From Leptasterias polaris (Eukaryota; Echinodermata; Asteroidea; Forcipulatida; Asteriidae), in assembly GCA_037783415.1 (NCBI GenBank), contig JAZGTN010000071.1, forward strand, positions 3,541,501-3,605,500: DNA of 64,000 nucleotides, read 5' to 3'. Made by a program: the position numbers and the translations under genes. Positions 11,714 through 22,680 of the stretch are shown here, in pieces; position 1 is the first letter of the stretch, and the number at the start of each line of letters is the position of its first letter. Below the pieces are notes generated by a model that did not search any database, was not told where the DNA came from, and saw nothing but the letters and a program-made list of their open reading frames with translations.

Positions 11714-14123
11714 CAACTGTGAAGCCCAACCCAAAGTGTGCTCTATTGCATTTGAAGCTATAACCCCAAACCAAGATGTGTATCTTCAGTACTTTATTGT
11801 TTACCGAGTGTGTCCAATTTTTATTACTTTCGAGCCCTTTATCCCACCCTCGGGTGTGAATTTATTATTTTCTTGAATGAGCTATTTTTGGAGTTATTTT
11901 GACGTGTCTTTCGGGCTGCATAGTAGTTTGTTGTTTCATAAAACATGCTTCGGATCATGATTGCCCTCCAGACAATATTTAAAGATATCCTTGTCAATAA
12001 TTGTACAATTGTGCAATGATCTTTTGCTTATTCCATCCCTCGAACAAAATCATGTTATTTAATTTTTATTGTGATGATCATCTTAAACTATTTGCAGCAA
12101 GTTTAGAGAAAACACAACAACATTCTGTTACGGTCACAGTATTCCCATTTTGTGTAACTTCGCTGTCGTGCGAACCGCCTCAGTTGGTAAAACTAAAAAA
12201 ATGAGGTGGTCGTACGTAACAATTCTTATAAATAAATGTTACGGCACACCATTTAAATATTTTCATATGCTATTTCGTTTGTTTACTGAGTTGATATGTT
12301 GATAAAACAGTTTCCTCTTAAAAACTGTGAACATCTTTCACTCCAATTGGTAATGTGATCCTATAATCTTTTGACCAGATTCTCCACATGATCTACGTAT
12401 CAGAAATACATTATAACTGATGAAATAGAAAGAAATAACTAACAAAAACCCATGTTAATAGAAAACATTCTTTATATTTTCAGACGGTTTCCATTAACAG
12501 TTTATTTCGAAAAACTGAGAGCTAATCTTTGATTTCATTATTTATTTTACCTTTAATGATTCTTAAAGATGCTAAGTCCGTTTGGCAATTTAACCAGAAA
12601 ATTTTGATTTCAATTTCAATAGTTTTTTTTAGATTTGAGAAGGTTACAAGTTTTCATTTAAGGCACTGCACGCCAGTGATTAGTGGTAGCCAATTAAAAA
12701 CAAAAGGTGAATTAGTCTCAGAACCCCGACATTATGTCACGTCCATCAGCCATGTAAAATCAATGTGCATGGTACATGTATTTTGTGTATAGTCCGTGGC
12801 ATATTCGGAAGTTTTTGTGTTTTAAATTTTGAAACAGCATCATTTGTCAAATTTCGTTCAGAGAAAAAATACGTAAACAATTTTTCAGCAAAATCGGATA
12901 ATGCAACTTTAAAGTATTTCGATGAACCCAAAGGAAAATTTGATCTTGATTCAAAGTAGTTCAAGTGAAATTCACTACACAATAACAATGATGTATCCTT
13001 ACCTGTGTTTAACAGAGGTTTGTGTACACCGAATTGGTATCTAGATTACCAGAGTTACCTTTAGTTCATTCCCCCTTTATAGTAATCTATATAAAATATT
13101 TGAGATTTGATTTCGATTCCATTATCCGTATACTTGGCCTATAATAGCATTTGAATAGCTAGACAAACAATCCATTACATTGACGTGTTACGGAACTTAA
13201 CCAGCCTCTCTACATTTTCTATAAAAACAATTTCAACCAGAGAGAGAGATAGAGAGAGGTTGGGGAAAAAAAATCTGATGTCTAAATCGGGACATCGTGT
13301 TTTCGAATTCGCTAGCACACAACCGGAGTAGACGGGGGTCACCAAATAGCTCTGCCCTGATACCAAAATCATTAAAAAATTGTAAAATATTCCAAGCACA
13401 TTGTCTCGCTGGCACCACGAGCTTCCGTAACTACTTAGGTTTTCGACTCAACTCCGTGTCTGTTTCCGGTGTACCGGCAGAGGGCGTGTCGTCGCATATG
13501 AGTCGACCATTGATGCGTCTGAGCCCTCGGCAGAAGATTATGTTCTTGGCTTGGGGGTGAGAGGAACGTTTTGCAGATGTCTTATGTGGTATTAATTATT
13601 GCCCTTTTGTGGTGACAACAACAAATGAGCTGGATTTGTACTGCTTCGTATGAAGTAGCGAGATAGAGTTGAGATTATTCACATAAACAAACATCTGAAC
13701 GTTAGCTTAACGACATACATCACTTTTATACAGTGCTCATTTCCTCTACAATGTCAGTGTATTTTTCTTTGGGGTGACTTTTTCTCAGTAGCAATTAAAG
13801 CTTGTACATTTGGTGCATCTTACTGAAATAGGAAAACAATATGATTGTCAGGAAATAGGCTCGATGTCGTTTGACCATGAGTCCCATGCTATTGTACCAT
13901 TTCACAACACACACAGTTTCCTATCAACCTTCCACACTTCACGCTAAACCATAGCTGCTCAACGATCACTCTTCTTTATAAGGTTCGTGTGCCGGCCCAC
14001 GTGAAAGAAGACACCGTAATCACGTGACTCGAGAAATAACTAACAATCCGTTACCCCAGCCACTCATGCGCGCATAGTCCAAATAAAGAAGAATAAATAT
14101 TTACCGTCAGCACCCAGCAGTAA

Positions 14124-14327
14124 CTAACAGAATGCAGGTGCAGTAAACAGCGATTTCCTTCTCAAACCTTCAGAAGATTTCTGCTCAATCAAACGTGCAA
14201 CTTGATTATTTTTGAGAGCATCTTTTTCCTCCCACCTCGTAAATACCTCCGAGGCAGAAGCGGTGGGTTTTGTTGTTGGTTTTGGCGGGAGTTTAAAGTC
14301 ACGTGGATAAACACTACGAGGCCTTGA
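14124..14327 (-). CDS. Possible terminal exon, minus strand, unrecognised protein
   Basis: The minus frame after an acceptor tttccttcgtcag reads SRPRSVYPRDFKLPPKPT..., then SEVFTRWEEKDALKNNQVAR to APAFC and TAG. The Pro/Lys/Glu-rich composition is more coding-like than its surroundings. It could follow a short open segment at 15330-15404 (minus; ends REDELDQFMQ before gtggga) in phase 0. No function is assigned. Confidence 0.25.
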   Translation of the reverse strand, partial: SRPRSVYPRDFKLPPKPTTKPTASASEVFTRWEEKDALKNNQVARLIEQKSSEGLRRKSLFTAPAFC

Positions 14328-14870
14328 CTGACGAAGGAAACCCAGTGGATGCGTCTTGGGGTCGCCTAGACTCAGGAGGTTCAATCAAATAAAGCCCTCT
14401 GTTACTCCTACTGGCAGAGTATTTGTCCATGTATTAAACTTCACAAATAAATTGTCCAATACTCTGAAGAATTAACAAAACAAAACAAAAACTGTCCTAT
14501 CTTATGAAGTGAAACAAATAAGCTAGCCAACAAAAGTCTTCTTAAATTTTACTGGCTTTATTGTTTTCATTGAGCAAAAAACATGACCTGCTGTCTGGTT
14601 GACCGTCTTTTTGCGTTTAATAAATTAACAATGCAAAAATGTGGGTACAGAAAAAGCTATTGGCTTTGTGTACAGATGACCGGAGTTTGAAATTACCATA
14701 ATAGGCAACTGAACTTAAAGCTGGTAGGATATTGTATATTGTTTTTTGTAAATGTCATCACGCCACAACAAGGTTCGTAGCTATCATGCTTGTTTCTTAT
14801 TAATCCATGTTAGACGCAATAAAAGTCAAGCACGCGTGAAACCATGGTTACCTCCATGATGTCATTTGTA

Positions 14871-15045
14871 ATAGACCTTATGCATTGACGTCACCAAGCC
14901 GCCATCTTAGAGGTAAACTGATGATGAAACAATGGAAACGCGCTGATTTGTACGCGCGGCGCACAAGACTGGCCAATGAGCATCTTCCGTTTGACCTCTA
15001 GGTGAGGGCGCCCTACTCAAATGACGTCATATGCATAAGGTCTAT
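14871..15045. mobile_element. MITE with two perfect CRE motifs in its ends
   Basis: Inverted ends ATAGACCTTATGCATTGACG and the inverse of the right end (same start, then ATATGACGTCA). TGACGTCA, the full cAMP-response palindrome, is present at 14886-14893 and 15022-15029. A GCCGCCATCTTAG YY1-like site follows the left one. No ORF of note. Confidence 0.75.
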
Positions 15046-15579
15046 AGCATCAAAAAGACTTAAGATAACTCAAACAAACTTAAGATAATTCTCTTGTGCA
15101 TTCTCGTCCCTCCAATGATTGTCAGAACAGCCGATACAACAGTAAGCACGAGCACTATCCAAGAACCAAGAAAACTTTTTTAAAGACGAAGGAGATCTTT
15201 CCTCCGAGTTAGCCACATTGTGTTCCCTTTAAGATGAAGTGCAAGATAACAAAACCGTCCTGGGCAATAAACTTGCTTCCGAATGCAATTCTTGGAGAGC
15301 AGCGGCAACACAGTTACTGTGGTTCCCACCTGCATAAATTGATCCAGTTCGTCCTCTCGCAAGACTCTTTTATTCAAACTTGACTTTTTGTGGAAATCGA
15401 TGTCTCACGGGGTGCACGCTGCAACATTTTTTCTTTCAAAAATGAAACTGCCTCAGTCATTAGGTAGATGGACAGGAAAAACCATTCCATTCGCCGACTC
15501 TGGTTTCTTTCACATCGCTCAAAATCAGACGCCGAGGAAAAGAAAAATACCGACGTAGCAAGCACGGAAAGCAACGCCT

Positions 15580-17719
15580 GAATTGATTAGGATAAAGTGC
15601 AATTCGGACGAAATCTATCCGTGGAGACTCACTGGTACGAGCCGCTAAAGTTGAGCGATGTTCCTTTCAATTTGTGGGTGATACTGTAATTTTACACCAC
15701 TGGTCTCTGTGTCTGGACCTCCACGTAGGGGTCTTCTTTAGGCTCTGAATTGCTTTAGAAATGGAGACTTCCTTAATACAGGGATCTTGAACTATGGTGG
15801 ACAATGGGAGATGGGAAAATTAGAATGAAGATACCACATGGGAGTGGCCTTTTAAGATGGTTTAATCTCTAGCGAGTAAAGATCCATTTTGTATTCGGGT
15901 TTTTTCTTCTCCCTTTCTCCTTTTTTATTTGCTATACATTTTCACCATCAGCAGAGGCTGGTAGGAGATTTTTCTTACTCCGGATGACAATGTCAGGGGT
16001 ACATGACTTGCAACATGAGAGATGAGTCTTTGTAGCTTTTTGGGTTACACCGGTTTTTAGATGGTACAAAAAGGGCAACGATTTTAGACAAGCTTTTCCA
16101 TAGTTTGATATCCAAGCTTTTTCCGAATAAAAAAAAGTGAATGACGATCTATTGTAAACGAAACGTTTCCTTGTCGGCCTAAACACAATGTCCGCTTCAC
16201 ATGCTGTATATAAAAAGGGCGTGTGGCGCGTAAGAAAGTGCATTTCATCGATTTTATAAATTGTTTTCTCATCTATATTTCCCATGTTTGTAAAAAAAGG
16301 TTTTGCACCCTCGAGAGTTAACTTTTCTTAAAATCCAATGAGTTGCTATCCCTTACGAGACGTGAGCAAGAATAAAGACGCCCAGAAAAACCCCCGTGCA
16401 TTTCCACTTAGTTCTTGGGATGCAATTCTTCTTGTGTCAACACTAATGCTTGTCTTGCCTGGCTTCATTTAGTTCGGAACTAGTGTGCACTTGTTGAATA
16501 ATCCAAAGTAAATTAAATTAAAATTCAGGCGGGGATTTTACGGTGCAATTCCCCACAGTCAGTCCACTCAAGAACGACCCGCTCAGCGTGTGCAGACATT
16601 AATGACCGGCCTCAGTATTTTCCCCACGAGGCAGCAAATTGGACCTAAACACGAACCCGCTTCGGACAACAACATTTCCGAGGATAAAGCGCGGTTAATT
16701 ATTGCTAATAGCAAATATTAACCTACAATGAGCCACTGATTGCATCGATCTAAACCCTGGAATATTGAAGGAAAGAATTATCAATAGTTATCCTTGCTTG
16801 ACGGACTGTCTCGCGGTAATGACATGGAAACAATTCACGAAAAGCTTGGAGAATTAATGTTTAAATGCGGCTTAGGCCGGCGGCTGCATGCCCTTTTGAT
16901 CTGTAAACGAAGAACGGAGGATTTTCATCGTGTATATTTAGCCTACTTCTGTATCTGGGTCAAACCCTTGTCTCCTAAAAGTGTATCAAAGGTCATACCA
17001 AACTATGATTGGTATGACCTTTAAAAAGGTCATATCATGACGAAACCTTTAGCGGTTTTGTACCCTGTTCCACTCTGGCTGTCTTATTGTTCAATTTTTT
17101 AAAATAGGGAATTGACTGAGAAGTTTGTAAAATTAATAGGGGTATTTACATCCCTGCACATGTACATGGCTTAAGCATTATAAAATCCCCCTCAGAAGAA
17201 TACTCATAATTTGAAAACCAGTAAAGCAAATGATCTTAAATGTGCGTTTTGTAACAAGAATGTAACCAACTTATCCAGTTTGCTCGCTTAAATATGTTTT
17301 TAAAACCACAGCTGATTATTACATGTCTCATCAACAGCAGCAGCCGTTCTCGCTTGAGTACCGTTATCATAATGCACGCTGTTGTTACTAGGGCAATCAT
17401 TTTGTGCCTAGGAGCAGTTTAGGCGCCAATGGCTGATTCCTAGAGTGTGTGTTGTGGTTGGTCTGTTATCATTATTAGTGATTGGTGAGCAAACGACGAC
17501 CGTTACAGTTTTAGGATTTAAGATGGTAATAGGGAACTCTCTGATGAGACAATTTGCTGTTATAATAGATGAGAACTGATGGCTGTGATTGCCATGAAAA
17601 CACTCCAGAGCTTTCACGGCTCATTGGTTATTGGATAGCATAATGGCACAACCAATTGTGTTTTACACACGGTGTAACAATTCCCTACTTATTGTTCGGA
17701 AGAAAAACAAAAACAAAAC
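15580..17719. other. No gene recognised
   Basis: Contains a 117-codon minus-strand ATG frame (15932-16285) with no recognisable motif, and the hairpin at 16988. Confidence 0.5.
16988..17022. repeat. 13-bp inverted repeat with AGGTCA half-sites
   Basis: AAAGGTCATACCA and its inverse around a 9-nt loop; a third partial copy (AAAGGTCATA) follows immediately on the plus strand. Confidence 0.75.
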
Positions 17720-17915
17720 TCTGGGTCAGAATTGACTCGGATTCTGGATCCCAGGGACTTGATAATTTCTGCGACCCAGAAACTGATTATAAATGCGATT
17801 ACAACTCGGATCCTGCGTCAGTTTGACCCATATCTGGGTCATTTTGACACAGATTCCGGGTCAGACTGACCCAGAAATGGGTCAGACCCCTCGAGACATG
17901 GGATCCGGGCCAAAG
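17720..17915 (+). repeat. Dispersed GGGTCA/TGACCC-rich repeat, copy at 17.8 kb
   Basis: Many GGGTCA and TGACCC words, including the palindrome GGGTCAGACTGACCC at 17858-17872. It shares GTCATTTTGACACAGATTCC with the 60.6-kb copy, and its reverse complement matches 7905-7975. Confidence 0.6.
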
Positions 17916-17974
17916 TCCCGGGAGATTTTAGAGTGTAGGCCTACTAACGGAAAAATTTATAATTGTGGTTGTGC

Positions 17975-18352
17975 ATGGCTTTTAAATTGGCTTGGTTACC
18001 CAGAGAATTCGAAAGACAAACAGAAGACAGGTAAAGAAAAAAAAAGAAAAAAAAAAAAAAACATAGACAGAACTACATGTCTATACAAATAAACGAATAT
18101 TAAACAAAAATTATGGAAAAGTCTGATCATTCTTGAGAATTCAGTTGAAAGAGTACAATGTTCGTTATGGCTTTGAAATTGGCTTGGTTACCCAGAGAGT
18201 TCGAAAGACAAACAGAAGACAGGAAGAATAAAAAAAACATAGACACAACTACATGGCTTTCAAAATAAACGAATGAACAACATTGATTAACCATGAAAAA
18301 TTGGAAGAAAAAGTCTGATTCTTGAGAATTCAGTTGATTAGTACAATGTTCG
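17975..18352 (+). repeat. Two-copy local tandem duplication (about 187 bp)
   Basis: The copies 17975-18164 and 18167-18352 share ATTGGCTTGGTTACCCAGAG, GACAAACAGAAGACAGG, TCTTGAGAATTCAGTTGA and GTACAATGTTCG, with A-rich indels between. They have diverged, so the duplication is not recent. Confidence 0.8.
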
Positions 18353-19600
18353 ATTCAGTGAACGTCAGTTTGGAGATACCATTCAATGTGGGATACCACG
18401 AAATGATCAAATTGGCATAGTACGTGTTTAACAGCAGGGCGTATGGGTAGTATTCGTGGTAAAAATCATCGCTGTGTGCAGAGATTTCCACAGAGACGTG
18501 TGTCGCACGTCGTTCATCAAGCAGTCTACATTATACAGCCGAGATTTGCCATAATGTGCGTGTGAACACTCTATAGCTATGGTGACTTAGCGGTGATACC
18601 GACAGCCCCTCCCCCGATCGATTTGCCGCTCTTTGCCGGGCTATTAAAAGGACCCTCACGCAGGTGGTTTGAAGAATCTCGAAGATGTAAAAACTGAAGG
18701 TGCCGATGACTAACGCTAAGCCGCTCACTGACGATTCGGTATGTCTTGAATGTGCATCTTTTTCACCTAGCAATGAGTATTGTTTATAATATGCTACACA
18801 GCAGTACAATGTTAGTCAAGTTGTTAATTAACATGTAAAGGTAGTTCACTGTTTGATGTACAGAAGTGTATGAGTTGATTGTTGAGTAACGCCTCAAGAA
18901 GTCATCGTCTTGTACGTCACGTCGCACACAGCGTCTTAATGATATCATTTTATCTCCCAGCTACATCAGCTGGTCTCTCTACTAACAGTCATCAATCAGT
19001 GGAATTCTCCGCAGTTATCATGCTTATTACGGATCGCCGTGTCCCAGATGTGGACAATCCGTGATGTTCCGGTTGAAATTCAGCGCTCCACGATATCCTT
19101 GGGCGAACGATTTAATAAATGTCAATCCGGAACGCCTGTGTGAATAGGTCGGAACATTTGTTATAAGCAGCGACGAGTAAGGAATACAACTAGCTCTAAT
19201 TGCCACTATATTGCAAGGGATACAAGATGACTTTAAACTTCAAGACGTTGGCAGTTCGTCTTACATTTCAACAGAGGACCTTAAGTGTTCATAAAGGCTA
19301 GCAAGGCATGCTCCTAGATTACGACTTATAGCGTGTGATGCGATTTGCGTGTTGACTGAGCTTTTATACAGGAGAGCAAAATCAGCTCTGTTCTGTCAAC
19401 TAGCTGAAATACAGAAGTGAGAAGGAACTTTGCAATGAACGGGTGAACAGAGTGGTGGATCAGAGTTTGATATATTTAAACTTCGGTCAAGTCTAGGTGA
19501 TTTAAACTTCGGTAAGATCAGATTGAAAAGACAGCGTTCTGCTTCGACGCAAGACGCAGTCAAAGCCTTCAACGAAACATTTTACAAATTGTTCTGATAT

Positions 19601-19807
19601 TTGATTTCAGCAACGCTGAAGCAGCAAAACGTACTCTACTTATATAGGCCTCTATCAGAAACTGACTGTTCAGTTCAAGACATTAAGTTCAAAAAGTCAT
19701 CATCATTTACGAGATCAGTCTGCAAATCTTTTTTGAAATGGTTGGACGGCGAGAAAGAGGCGTTAGCCAACGCGGCCTGTACCATGGCTCTGCTCGAGCC
19801 ATACCAA
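19601..19807 (+). other. Candidate 5' exon with Kozak ATG and strong donor
   Basis: The segment ends CCATACCAAG before gtaagtg, and has ACCATGGCT at about 19782 starting M-A-L-L-E-P-Y-Q in phase 1. The frame is open upstream (WLDGEKEALANAAC), and a ttgatttcag acceptor-like site precedes it. Its phase does not join receptor exon 1, so it would belong to another gene, or to an upstream noncoding exon of the receptor. Confidence 0.25.
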
Positions 19808-22414
19808 GGTAAGTGTTTACCAGTTCCTCATGCGTATTCTACGGGGAAATTATCGATGTTGCACTTAGGACCAGGAAGCTATAAAAATTCAGAGGTGGAC
19901 ATTCGGAGCTGCTGAGCAATAATGTCTACTGCCTTTGTGTATGGGGGGTCAGAAAAAGAAAGGAGATTTGAAAGGTTAAACATTGCAGCTCGATAGGGTG
20001 GGTCGTTCGGCTGCATAAAATGGTGCACTGTTCGATCTGATCTGTAGGGTTTCGCAGTCTTTTTTTTACACACGCTCGGGTCCGTCATACCTCTGATGAC
20101 GTGGCAATTACACGCGGAGGTACACACATCAGCAAGATTTAAGAGGACTGTCCTGTACGTGTCTTGGGGCCTCAATACGATCCGGCCGCATCTTTACTAT
20201 CGGTTATCACCGCGTCGAGAGTCCTCAAAATACTACAGGTATCCACGGTAGCAATTAGATGCTGTGGAAGACATGAAGGGCGAACAAGTTCTAAGGTTCA
20301 GATTTCCATCGTTAGTGAAATAGTCAGCATTTTCGTAAAGAAAGGGTTGATTTATACATTTCATTCCGCAAACGTGATAATAAGGGGTCAGGGAGTCGGC
20401 AGGTTTTCAATGAAATAGACTATTTAGTGTATATTTACACCGTGTAAGAAACCGATATGATAACTAAGGTCCTCAGTACTTAATTTCAATCTTCAGTCAT
20501 GCAGGTTTTACACATTCTTGGTAAATTAAAACGGTTACAGTTTGATCACATATATAGATTCTGTATTTATGCTTTGCATATCAAACTACTGTCGTTACGG
20601 TAACACTTGCCTCATCGTCGATTGTTTTACTCAACTGTTCAAAGTGAACAAGAGGTGTTGAAAAAAGCTCTGAAGGCCAAAAGTGGCTCACTCTGTGACT
20701 TCCCCTCGTTGCTTAATTGATACAGTTAGTCTTTTGTCTGGAAGAGGTTGGCCTTCATTTTCGCCTTCAGGTAAATCTGAAGCGTTGTTTGTTCAGCAAA
20801 ACACCTCCGCAATTCCCGAATGACCCTATCCCTCATTCCGGTGGAAAATATCCAGCTCCCCTTACGGGTGTTTTCTGCTCCGTATACACTACACATGAAT
20901 AGACCGCGCCTGATTTGAATACCTAAATGCCTTTATGACCAAATAATTGTGTGGAAACGAAAGTTGTATAATGCGGAGGGTAAGCGTGACCCTTTTCACG
21001 GTTTCTGGATCATGGGAATTCAATCAGGGGAATAATGTGTAGCCGGGGCAACACAATTATCAAAAGAGACCTATAATCAAAGTGACGCTATGCTGCTGTC
21101 AATACAAACACAATTGGAGCGTAGCTCGATACAAGGTGAGCGCGTTTAATCAAATGTTCTAAACGTTAACATGCCTTAGCAATTATCACATGCGCGTATT
21201 GCAGTCAAGCTGAAGTAATTGAGCCTAGTGTTAACTGCACAGAACAAATTAAACTATATTTCAACGTGAAATCGATACCCCTATGGGAGATTTCCTTTAC
21301 ACTGTTCTGCATCTTCGGCAGGTCAAACACACAGAAAGATGTAAAGTTTGAGCATAATGCGTAACTGTTTAACAGAACGCGCAACACTGTAAAGTAAAAG
21401 GGAATGTGTGGATGAGATTACGAAAGAAAGCGTTTGGGACTGTGAAGACTGTCGGTACTTTTTGTTTATTAAAAACGTGTGCAAGTTCCCCTTAAAGAAG
21501 GCTAAAAGCCACTCTTGGTAAGGGGCTACACGAGAAGAAAATATTGAAGATGAAAATAACTCAGCGGAGCTGAAAGTAACAGTCTAGATTGTAGGATGGA
21601 GGGAAACAAGCACCAGGCAAGAAAGTTCCAAAGAGATTCAGTACGTGGAATAAAGCTTTTGGAACGACTCTTTGTTCTACATCTCAGAAAAGCAAGTGGG
21701 TGAGAAGAAGCAGAAAGCCCATTTTGCGCTAAATTGTCATACAACACAACTAAATTGACAATTACAAGTATAGTGTTTACAAGTATACCACAAATCAAGT
21801 GTTAATTTCGGTGTACGCACGACCAAACCAAACATACCAATCATAAGTTTTAATCATTCTCAGAGAATCAAACTTGAACCTCGAGCATAAAGCATCGGAA
21901 GTATTTTCAACGACTTGATTTACAATATGAGACGATATTGTTTAATGGTCCCGTACGTATTAAATTTGATCGAAGGTCAACAGTGCCTGAGTAATTATAA
22001 AACTATAAGCGATATTACAACAGGGGGTCGAGGAAACTTTCATTATGACAGCAACTTAAGGAGCTTGTTCCGTTGATCCGGTTCGGATCTCATCAATCAT
22101 ATCCCAGAGGATGGTGACGGGACTTGAGACTGCCACGGTGCTCTTAAGATGTAAAGTACATCCTCTGCTTATGATTGCCGTCTTGAGATGGATGTTTTAG
22201 CTCGCATGGTCGGTGGCGTGTTTGATAAAAGGCTGATGGGGATCTTGATGTACATAAAATGTGTGATTAAAGACTGTTTTCGGTTCTGTTTAAACACCAG
22301 AGCACGCAAGTTAAAAGTACAGTCGTTATGATAGTGTCACTCACTCCAGAAGTGTTTTAAGAACCATTTCAAGATGTAGAGAGACTTGATTAAAAAGTCA
22401 AATCAAAACTAAGG

Positions 22415-22471
22415 AGCAACCCACAATCAAGATCTCACTAAAATTTAGTAAGATCTTGATTGTGGGTTGCT
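22415..22471. repeat. 57-nt near-perfect hairpin
   Basis: Arms of 28 nt with one mismatch (c22436 against a22450) around a single central base; the outer 21 bp are perfect. It could be a tiny MITE or a small-RNA precursor. No target duplication is clear. Confidence 0.8.
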
Positions 22472-22627
22472 ATTAATAGACCTTAATTTTTATCAGACAC
22501 GCAACCACGTCCTTTTATCGTCAACATCCTCTCAAAGGCTACGTACTTTTAAAGTACCGGTACAACTATAGCCAAATCGATTTATCATCACGTGAATATG
22601 CATTGAAGGATGGGATACCCGTAGCAA

Positions 22628-22680
22628 CAGCCTTAGTAACAGCCATAGCCATAGCCATAGCCGTAGCTGTAGCTGTAGTC
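22628..22680 (+). repeat. Hexanucleotide repeat (GCCATA/GCTGTA)n
   Basis: Consecutive six-base units: GCCATA three times, GCCGTA, then GCTGTA twice. A related AAGCCA-type hexamer run lies at 42928-42975. Confidence 0.75.

Noticed and set aside
15932..16285. 117-codon minus ATG frame
   Set aside because: No motif, no splice support, and length within the chance range for this window.
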